NCBI GenBank assembly: GCA_902536925.1
Contig: CACAZL010000006.1
Location: 7,501-58,727 of the forward strand
DNA: 51,227 nt
Reading direction: 5' to 3'
Origin: an uncultured Pelagibacteraceae bacterium
GTDB taxonomy: Bacteria; Pseudomonadota; Alphaproteobacteria; Pelagibacterales; Pelagibacteraceae
The first letter of the stretch is position 1, and every line of letters begins with the position of its first letter. Shown here piece by piece: positions 45,892 through 51,227 of the stretch. Made by a program: the position numbers and the translations under genes. The notes beneath the pieces are model-generated. The model ran no database searches, was not told where the DNA came from, and worked only from the letters and a program-made list of their open reading frames with translations.

Positions 45892-45967
45892 TGGTGGCTT
45901 CGGCGGGACTCGAACCAGCGACACAAGCCTTTTCAGGGCTCTGCTCTACCAACTGAGCTACGAAGCC
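45892..45967 (-). tRNA. tRNA-Phe (anticodon GAA)
   Basis: Minus strand starts GGCTTCGTAGCTCAGTTGG and ends CGAAGCCACCA, 76 nt with CCA. The anticodon loop reads CTGAAAA. It starts 7 bp after the infA stop on the same strand, so it is probably cut from the infA message. Confidence 0.97.
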
Positions 45968-45974
45968 GTATTGA

Positions 45975-46190
45975 TCAATATCTAAATGAGATCCGTCCAC
46001 GTGTCAAATCATAAGGACTAACTTCAACCTTGACCCTGTCTTGAGATAATATTCTAATTCTCATCTTTCTCATTTTTCCAGAAACTGTACATATTAAGAT
46101 TTTTCCGTTATCTAGCAAAACTTTACTTTGGGCATTTGGAAGTAATTCTTTTACAACCCCTTCAAAAATTAAAATGTCTTCTTTTCCCAA
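45975..46190 (-). CDS. infA: Translation initiation factor IF-1
   Basis: 71 residues, a single OB fold with the family GKMRKMRIRIL and SPYDLTRGRI segments. It binds the A site of the 30S subunit. 4 bp after hisD and 7 bp before tRNA-Phe, on the same strand. Confidence 0.97.
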   Translation of the reverse strand: MGKEDILIFEGVVKELLPNAQSKVLLDNGKILICTVSGKMRKMRIRILSQDRVKVEVSPYDLTRGRISFRY

Positions 46191-46194
46191 ATTA

Positions 46195-47457
46195 TTATCT
46201 CCTCATTCTTGATCTTATACTTAAAGCATGACCATATAATTCCTCATACTCTGCGAGATGTGTAGCGGATTCTCCTATTTTCTCAACACCTTTTTTAGAT
46301 AGAGTTATATAGCTAATTTTTTTATAAAATTCGTTAACATTCAATCCTGACGCAAACTTTGCAGATCCAAAAGTTGGTAAGACATGATTTGTACCAGCAT
46401 TATAGTCTGTAACTGCCATAGGAGAATATTTACCAACACAAACACTTCCAACGTTTAATACTCTATTAATTATTTTATCTGGTTTTGAAATATTTATTTC
46501 TAGGTGCTCTGGAGCTATTTCATTTATTGAATTAATTATATCCGAATTTTTTTTTGCAAGAATTGCTAAACCATTATTTTTAAGACTTTTAAAAGCTATT
46601 GATCTCCTTGGTAATTTTTTTAATTTTTCATTAATTTTTTTTTGAAACTCTTTTATTAATTTAAAATCTTTTGAAATAAGTATACACTGTGAATTTTCAT
46701 CATGTTCTGCTTGACCTATCATTGATGTGAGCACATCTTCTATTTTAGTTTTATTATCAGCTAAAATTGTTATTTCTGAGGGACCAGCTACCATAGATTC
46801 TATACCAACTTGGCCAAATAATTCTTTTTTAGCAGCAGCAACAAAAATATTGCCAGGTCCAACAATTTTATTAACTTTTTGAATATAGGCTAAACTTGCA
46901 ATAGCCTGCGCACCTCCCATTGAATATATTTCATTAATTCCGACTTTCTTTGCAGCATACAAAACAGCTGGATTTAACTTTCCGTTAAGCTTAGGGTTGG
47001 CCAAAACAATTCTTTTAACACCAGCAATTTTAGCAGGTATAGAATTCATAAGTAATGTTGATGGTAAATTTGCAGGAACATAAATTCCTACAGATTGTAA
47101 TGGCAGATATTTATAAGCAAGCTTATTGTTATATTTATCCTTATAAAAAATATTTTTCTTCTGCTGTTTCTTGTGGAAATTTAAAATCCTGTTATATGCT
47201 AAATCAATTGATTGTTTTATTTTTTTATCTAAGGATTTAATTGAATTTTTTAGCTCAATATCTTTAATTTTTATGGAATTGTTATCACTAAATTTTTTTT
47301 CGTATTTTAACAGTGCCTTGTTCTTGTTTACTTTTACGTCTTTTAGAATTCTTTTTACTATAGTTGTATCAATATTCTTTCCAGATCTCCTTAAATCTAA
47401 AAAGTTTATTAATTTTGTTTGATAGTTTTTACTTTTAGCATCTAAAAACCTAATCAT
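46195..47457 (-). CDS. hisD: Histidinol dehydrogenase
   Basis: 420 residues. It makes histidine from histidinol in two NAD steps. Signature: AGPSEITILAD (substrate/cofactor loop), IGQAEHDENSQC (catalytic residues of this region) and NEIAPEHLEI (catalytic Glu-His). It overlaps the DUF2948 gene by 8 bp. The murA-DUF2948-hisD-infA order is alphaproteobacterial. Confidence 0.95.
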   Translation of the reverse strand: MIRFLDAKSKNYQTKLINFLDLRRSGKNIDTTIVKRILKDVKVNKNKALLKYEKKFSDNNSIKIKDIELKNSIKSLDKKIKQSIDLAYNRILNFHKKQQKKNIFYKDKYNNKLAYKYLPLQSVGIYVPANLPSTLLMNSIPAKIAGVKRIVLANPKLNGKLNPAVLYAAKKVGINEIYSMGGAQAIASLAYIQKVNKIVGPGNIFVAAAKKELFGQVGIESMVAGPSEITILADNKTKIEDVLTSMIGQAEHDENSQCILISKDFKLIKEFQKKINEKLKKLPRRSIAFKSLKNNGLAILAKKNSDIINSINEIAPEHLEINISKPDKIINRVLNVGSVCVGKYSPMAVTDYNAGTNHVLPTFGSAKFASGLNVNEFYKKISYITLSKKGVEKIGESATHLAEYEELYGHALSIRSRMRR

Positions 47458-47842
47458 TTTTAATTTTTTGATCCTCCAATGTTACATCAATAACTTCTGT
47501 GGACAGTGTTATAATTCGATTTTTTGAAAATAACAGAACTATTTCATATTTTTCTTTTTTTTTAAAAATATCAATTGCAAATAACTCTAAAGTTAAATCT
47601 GTATTGGACTGGTTAATGTTTTTAGACTTGGAGCTTTCAATAAATTCAAATTTTACAACACTATTAACAGGTTTTTCAATATCTGTTTCTTTATCTATTC
47701 TTAAAACAGAAAGTAAAAAAATTTTTGTAGATGGTAAATATTTTATATCAGAAATTTTGACTTTAGATTCTGCGCATATTGCTGATATAATTTGTAAGTC
47801 ATCTGGAGATTGTGCGATTACTTTCTTTAAAAAATTATTCAC
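47450..47842 (-). CDS. DUF2948 family protein
   Basis: 130 residues. Features fitting DUF2948: start KKVIAQSPDDLQIISAICA, then KISDIKYLPSTKIFLLSVLR, and an end IITLSTEVIDVTLED. Function unknown. It starts on the last base of murA and lies before hisD, its usual place in alphaproteobacteria. Confidence 0.85.
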   Translation of the reverse strand: MNNFLKKVIAQSPDDLQIISAICAESKVKISDIKYLPSTKIFLLSVLRIDKETDIEKPVNSVVKFEFIESSKSKNINQSNTDLTLELFAIDIFKKKEKYEIVLLFSKNRIITLSTEVIDVTLEDQKIKND

Positions 47843-49104
47843 TAAGATATTCTCTTAATTTTTACCCCAATTTTTTTTAATTTATTTTCAATTTTTTCAT
47901 AACCTCTATCTAAATGATACACTCTATTTATAATAGATGTTCCTCTCGAAATAAAAGCTGCTAAAACTAGAGCTACTGATGCCCTTAAATCACTAGACAT
48001 TAATTCAGCTCCCTCAAGATTATTGGTTCCTTCAATAATTGCCTTGTTACCTTTAATATTTATTTTTGCACCTAACCTTTTTAATTCTGGAACATGCATA
48101 AATCTGTTTTCAAATATGTTTTCTTCAATTATGCTTTTTCCATTTGCTCTGGTTAATAATACCATAATTTGAGCTTGCAAATCAGTGGGGAAACTTGGAT
48201 ATTCACCAGTTTTTAAAATATTCAAACTTTTAATTTTTTTTGGTCCCTTAATCTCAATTGTATTTTTTGTGGTTTTTATCTTTGCACCAATTTTCTTAAG
48301 TAAATTTATCTCTGTATTGATAATTTTAGGTTCGAAGTTTTTAATTTTTAAGTTTCCACTATTCAGACACGCAGCAACACAAAAAGTACCTGCTTCAATT
48401 CTATCATTCATAATTGAGTAAGTTATACTTTTTAATGTTTTAACACCTATTATTTTTAAAGTTCTTTTACCAATCCATTTGATCTTGGCCCCAGCTGTTT
48501 TCAAAAAATTTGTCAGATCCTTGATCTCAGGCTCTATAGCACAATTTTTTATTGTTGTTATTCCTTTTGCTAGACAAGAAGCCAGAATTGAATTTTCGGT
48601 TGCCCCAACAGATATTTTTGAAAATCTTATTTTTGATCCAACTAACCCCTCTTCAGCTTTTGCATTAACATATCCTTTTTGAATTTGTATTTTAACACCT
48701 AACTTTGATATAGCTTTTAAATGTATATCTATTGGTCTTACTCCTATACTGCAACCACCTGGGCTACTTACTTTCGCTTTTTTATTTTTTGCTAGTAAAG
48801 GACCAAGAACTAAGATTCCTGCTCTCATTGTTTTAACAAGAGAATAAGGTGCAAAAAAATTATTTTTTCTCCCTTTTGAGATTATTGCAATTTTTTTATT
48901 ATTTTTAAAACTAATTTTTTTTCCTAATGATTTTAGCAAATTAAGCATTGTATCTATATCTTTAACTCGTGGAAGATTTTTAATTGTTACATTTTTATCA
49001 AAAAGTAAAGTTGCAGCAAGTATTGGTAAAGCAGCATTTTTACTCCCAGAAATAGATACCTCTCCTCTGATCTTAGAGGGACCATTAATTTTAAATTTAT
49101 CCAT
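47842..49104 (-). CDS. murA: UDP-N-acetylglucosamine 1-carboxyvinyltransferase
   Basis: 420 residues. First committed step of peptidoglycan synthesis. Catalytic Cys is C118 in SPGGCSIGVRPIDIH; K22 in SGSKNAALPIL is the substrate Lys; YPSFPTDLQAQ and DLRASVALV are family motifs. 1 bp after the dcd stop. Confidence 0.97.
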   Translation of the reverse strand: MDKFKINGPSKIRGEVSISGSKNAALPILAATLLFDKNVTIKNLPRVKDIDTMLNLLKSLGKKISFKNNKKIAIISKGRKNNFFAPYSLVKTMRAGILVLGPLLAKNKKAKVSSPGGCSIGVRPIDIHLKAISKLGVKIQIQKGYVNAKAEEGLVGSKIRFSKISVGATENSILASCLAKGITTIKNCAIEPEIKDLTNFLKTAGAKIKWIGKRTLKIIGVKTLKSITYSIMNDRIEAGTFCVAACLNSGNLKIKNFEPKIINTEINLLKKIGAKIKTTKNTIEIKGPKKIKSLNILKTGEYPSFPTDLQAQIMVLLTRANGKSIIEENIFENRFMHVPELKRLGAKINIKGNKAIIEGTNNLEGAELMSSDLRASVALVLAAFISRGTSIINRVYHLDRGYEKIENKLKKIGVKIKRIS

Positions 49105-49105
49105 T

Positions 49106-49660
49106 TTAAATTTTGGGAAGCGTTACCCCTTTTTGGCCCATATATTTTCCATTTCTGTCGGCATATGAAACATCGGGTTTCTCATTTCCTTTTAAAAATA
49201 TAAATTGAGCCACACCCTCATTTGCATATATTTTAGCTGGTAATGGAGTTGTGTTAGAAAATTCAAGTGTCACGTGGCCTTCCCATCCTGGCTCCAAAGG
49301 TGTTACATTAACAATTATTCCACACCTAGCGTAAGTGGACTTACCTAAACAAATAACTAAAACATCACTAGGAATTTTAAAATATTCGACTGTTCTTGCT
49401 AAAACAAAAGAATTTGGAGGAATAATACATTCATTAGATTCTTTTGTTACGAAATTTGTTGGTTTAAAATTTTTTGGATCTACAATTTCAGAGTTAACAT
49501 TAGTAAATATTTTAAATTCATTTGATACTCTTGCATCGTACCCGTATGAAGAAACACCAAATGAAATTTTTCCTTCTCTTATTTGTTTATCCTCAAATGG
49601 AGAAATCATTGCTTGGTCTTTCGCCATTTTGATTATCCACTTATCTGATTGCACTGACAT
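49106..49660 (-). CDS. dcd: dCTP deaminase
   Basis: 184 residues. It makes dUTP from dCTP for dTMP synthesis. [14 protein letters not shown] and the catalytic region [16 protein letters not shown] fit the family, as does the end [19 protein letters not shown]. Its ATG directly follows the TAA of a 33-residue gene. Confidence 0.96.
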   Translation of the reverse strand: MSVQSDKWIIKMAKDQAMISPFEDKQIREGKISFGVSSYGYDARVSNEFKIFTNVNSEIVDPKNFKPTNFVTKESNECIIPPNSFVLARTVEYFKIPSDVLVICLGKSTYARCGIIVNVTPLEPGWEGHVTLEFSNTTPLPAKIYANEGVAQFIFLKGNEKPDVSYADRNGKYMGQKGVTLPKI

Positions 49661-49762
49661 TTATTTATTTTTTTTATTTTTTCTTTGAAAAATTTTTCTT
49701 TTTCTTAAGTTTTTACGCAAAGCCTCTTCGAGTTTAGCTTTTCTATCCTTCTTCCTGTCCAT
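49661..49762 (-). CDS. 33-residue Lys/Arg-rich protein
   Basis: A small frame starting at 49762: MDRKKDRKAKLEEALRKNLR, then a basic tail ending KKNK. Its stop TAA abuts the ATG of dcd, and it starts 5 bp after the previous gene, so the spacing fits an operon gene. Similar short proteins with LEEALRKNLRKRK-like helices are known in alphaproteobacteria, with no function. Basic and helical, so RNA or ribosome binding is a guess. Confidence 0.65.
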   Translation of the reverse strand: MDRKKDRKAKLEEALRKNLRKRKIFQRKNKKNK

Positions 49763-49767
49763 CTTGA

Positions 49768-49965
49768 TTACTTTTTGTCAGGATTTGTAAGGTGATCCAA
49801 AGTTATTACTTGATCGATTGGGATGGTTTTGTCCTCTGGACTTTTGGGGTCACCTTGTTTAGCTAATTTTTTTGCTCTTTTTTCCGCAAGCTTTTTCTCT
49901 CTTTTAGCCTGCTTCTCCATAGCTTTAGCTCCTCTAGTCGATTTATAATCATAGTGAATTCCCAT
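49768..49965 (-). CDS. Small highly charged protein, MGIHYDYKS type
   Basis: 65 residues from ATG 49965; a TTG four codons earlier (49977) is possible. A long charged helix (GAKAMEKQAKREKKLAEKRA) and a C-terminal part with TIPIDQVITLDHLTNP. I do not recognise a function. First gene of the set that leads on to dcd and murA. Confidence 0.75.
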   Translation of the reverse strand: MGIHYDYKSTRGAKAMEKQAKREKKLAEKRAKKLAKQGDPKSPEDKTIPIDQVITLDHLTNPDKK

Positions 49966-50046
49966 ATCAATTACCAAATTTAGATATACCTGATTTTATT
50001 AAAAAATTAAGGCAATTATTTGAAAAAAACAATTTTATACACTAGT

Positions 50047-50052
50047 TATAAT
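50047..50052 (+). promoter_or_regulatory. Candidate -10 box of tRNA-Thr
   Basis: A perfect TATAAT lies 11 nt before the tRNA start. The stretch at proper -35 distance is a run of A, so only the -10 is clear. Confidence 0.45.
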
Positions 50053-50063
50053 TAAAAAAAAGT

Positions 50064-50137
50064 GCCCTTATAGTTAAATGGTATAACATATCCATGGTAA
50101 GGATGAGTTTCCAGTTCAATTCTGGGTGAGGGCACCA
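50064..50137 (+). tRNA. tRNA-Thr (anticodon GGT)
   Basis: GCCCTTATAGTTAAATGG at the 5' end, TGAGGGCACCA at the 3' end; 74 nt with CCA. The acceptor stem pairs with one GU. The anticodon loop is ATGGTAA (U33, GGT, A37), read as Thr. The T arm is TCCAG/CTGGG. It ends 1 bp before the stop of the TVP38-like gene on the other strand. Confidence 0.85.
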
Positions 50138-50138
50138 C

Positions 50139-50855
50139 TTATTTGTAGAATTTTTTTCTGATTATAATTCCAATTAAAACCAAGATTATCAAACCAATTA
50201 CTGGTAAATAAATATCTGGGGTTAAAATTATATCAAATATACTTGGTAATTCTTGATTGTTTTCAATAATTTTGTTTAAGCCTGCACCAAGTGAGGCTCC
50301 GATAAATAACTGAGGTGTCATTCCAATAACAGATCCGAGAAAAAAATTTATAATTTTTACATTAAATAAAGTTGGTAATATGTTTGAAATAAAAAAAGGT
50401 ATACCCCCAACAAATCTATATATTAGAAAAAAAATAAATTCATTTTTTTTAAATTTTTCAGTAAGATTGGAGAACTTTGATGAAAATTTTTTTTCTATTA
50501 AATCTTTAAATAAATAATTTGCACTAACATATAAAATAGTTGCACCAATAGACAAACCAAACACAATAAGTATCGTTCCAATCCATTTACCAAATATGAA
50601 TCCACCAACTAGAGTTACTGGTGATCCAAACCCCAAAAGCATTACCCAAATTATAACTCCTATAAGAAATAATACACTTGCAATAAAAAGATTGGAATTT
50701 TTTATTTCGTTTAATTTATTTCTATTATTTTTTATAAGTTCAAAACTTGAAAAGTCATCAAATGAGAAATAGCTAAAAAAAAGGAACAAAAAACCCATTA
50801 CTATAAAAAGGTATATAATACCAATGATAATTTTTAATTTATTTTCATTTACCAT
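50139..50855 (-). CDS. TVP38/TMEM64 (VTT domain) membrane protein
   Basis: 238 residues with about six hydrophobic segments (near 8-28, 56-75, 78-105, 138-160, 165-195, 210-235). The VTT core has GSPVTLVGGFIFGKWIG, then FRFVGG-like YRFVGGIPFF and MTPQLFIGASLGAG. Related proteins move lipids across membranes. It stands alone on this strand. Confidence 0.9.
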   Translation of the reverse strand: MVNENKLKIIIGIIYLFIVMGFLFLFFSYFSFDDFSSFELIKNNRNKLNEIKNSNLFIASVLFLIGVIIWVMLLGFGSPVTLVGGFIFGKWIGTILIVFGLSIGATILYVSANYLFKDLIEKKFSSKFSNLTEKFKKNEFIFFLIYRFVGGIPFFISNILPTLFNVKIINFFLGSVIGMTPQLFIGASLGAGLNKIIENNQELPSIFDIILTPDIYLPVIGLIILVLIGIIIRKKFYK

Positions 50856-50938
50856 AATGTTCTAATTTATTAAAAATCGCTGTACTTATATACATTAAAT
50901 TGTATAACTACCGAAATTTAACAAAAAAAACCCTTAAT

Positions 50939-51073
50939 ATGAAACGTACATATCAACCTAGCAAAAAAGTGAGAAAACGAAGACATGGTTTTAGGTCTAA
51001 AATGAAAACTAAAGGTGGGAGAAAACTAATTAGAAGAAGAAGAAGTAAAGGTAGAAAAAAACTCACTGTTTGA
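50939..51073 (+). CDS. rpmH: 50S ribosomal protein L34
   Basis: 44 residues, too short for many gene finders: [20 protein letters not shown], then [19 protein letters not shown] and LTV. The full L34 pattern is present. Its TGA overlaps the next ATG (TGATG), the usual rpmH-rnpA coupling. A TATAAC about 34 nt upstream may be its -10. Confidence 0.96.
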   Translation: MKRTYQPSKKVRKRRHGFRSKMKTKGGRKLIRRRRSKGRKKLTV

Positions 51074-51227
51074 TGCTGGTTAAATTGAAAAGTCTATCCA
51101 AAAATGAAGATTTTAAATTTATTTTAAATGGTAAAAAAATCTCAAATAGATATTCAACGATTTTTTACAGGAGATTAGAGAATAAAAGCAATAAATATTT
51201 TAATATAAGTTTTGTTACAAAAAAAAA
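51073..51227 (+). CDS. rnpA: Ribonuclease P protein component, 5' part only
   Basis: The first 51 codons before the right edge: [18 protein letters not shown], then NGKKISNRYSTIFY, fitting RnpA (usual R/K-L...DF..V...G...). The RNA-binding RNR motif lies beyond the window. It starts on the last base of rpmH. Confidence 0.85.
   Translation, partial: MLVKLKSLSKNEDFKFILNGKKISNRYSTIFYRRLENKSNKYFNISFVTKK

Noticed and set aside
45882..45894. CCACA/TGTGG repeat at the tRNA-Phe 3' end as terminator
   Set aside because: The stem is only 5 bp, overlaps the CCA end, and has no T run after it.
50020..50025. TTGAAA as -35 of tRNA-Thr
   Set aside because: The spacer to TATAAT would be 21 bp, too long for a standard promoter.

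Overview
This window reads as the chromosome of a streamlined, strongly AT-rich marine alphaproteobacterium of the SAR11 clade (Pelagibacterales). The evidence is SAR11-like 16S rRNA, spacers of a few bases or none, many 1-26 bp gene overlaps, Lys/Asn/Ile-rich proteins, and alphaproteobacterial blocks such as cmk-rpsA-ihfB, pyrF-trpF-trpB-trpA-accD-folC and murA-DUF2948-hisD-infA. There is no phage, insertion sequence, CRISPR array or other mobile element. Nearly all genes are core genes; the interest lies in unusual residues inside them and in RNA signals between them.

Layout. 1-2.3 kb: an rRNA operon read leftward (16S, tRNA-Ile, tRNA-Ala, start of 23S). 2.4-10.9 kb: an M23 peptidase; a leftward lysC-ispG-prfA-prmC-DUF4167 run; ubiG; DUF1178; argJ. 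10.9-16.9 kb: secA, accA with a C-terminal membrane segment, and glcB (malate synthase) with a short promoter region and no glycine riboswitch. 16.9-21.1 kb: a leftward kdsB-pheA-SRP RNA-dnaX-ybaB-recR unit, in which the SRP RNA gene stops 4 nt before the dnaX start. 21.2-25.7 kb: membrane cytochrome c, argD-argF, gcrA, a SHOCT protein and an NDUFA9-like protein. 25.75-38.3 kb: a 14-gene rightward directon (rnd, kdsD, lptC-like, lptB, aroA, cmk, rpsA, ihfB, pyrF, trpF, trpB, trpA, accD, folC). 38.3-45.3 kb: leftward trxA, an exonuclease I-like gene, an MGME1-like PD-(D/E)XK nuclease, rmuC, hisG, hisZ, hisS and tRNA-His. 45.5-50 kb: cspA, tRNA-Phe, infA, hisD, DUF2948, murA, dcd and two tiny basic proteins. 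50-51.2 kb: tRNA-Thr, a TVP38/VTT membrane protein, rpmH and the start of rnpA.

The genes cover translation and RNA (rRNA, tRNAs, SRP RNA, prfA, prmC, rpsA, infA, rpmH, rnpA), amino acids (Lys/Thr precursors, Arg, Phe, Trp, His), fatty acid start (accA/accD), the LPS core and its export (kdsB, kdsD, lptC/lptB), isoprenoid and quinone (ispG, ubiG), and DNA maintenance (dnaX, recR, the exonuclease/RmuC cluster).

Points that most deserve a second look: (1) a run of 12 A in dnaX just after the clamp-loader core, where slippage either way meets a stop at once; (2) the three-gene DNA-end-processing cluster with a nuclease resembling mitochondrial MGME1; (3) tRNA-His lacking an encoded G-1 and carrying A73, 4 nt ahead of the alphaproteobacterial-type HisRS gene; (4) missing or altered key residues in Cmk (Walker A lysine), TrpB (catalytic Glu), SecA and AccD (zinc sites) and FolC (P-loop); (5) the membrane-anchored AccA; (6) the leader/spacer stem that encloses 16S rRNA.
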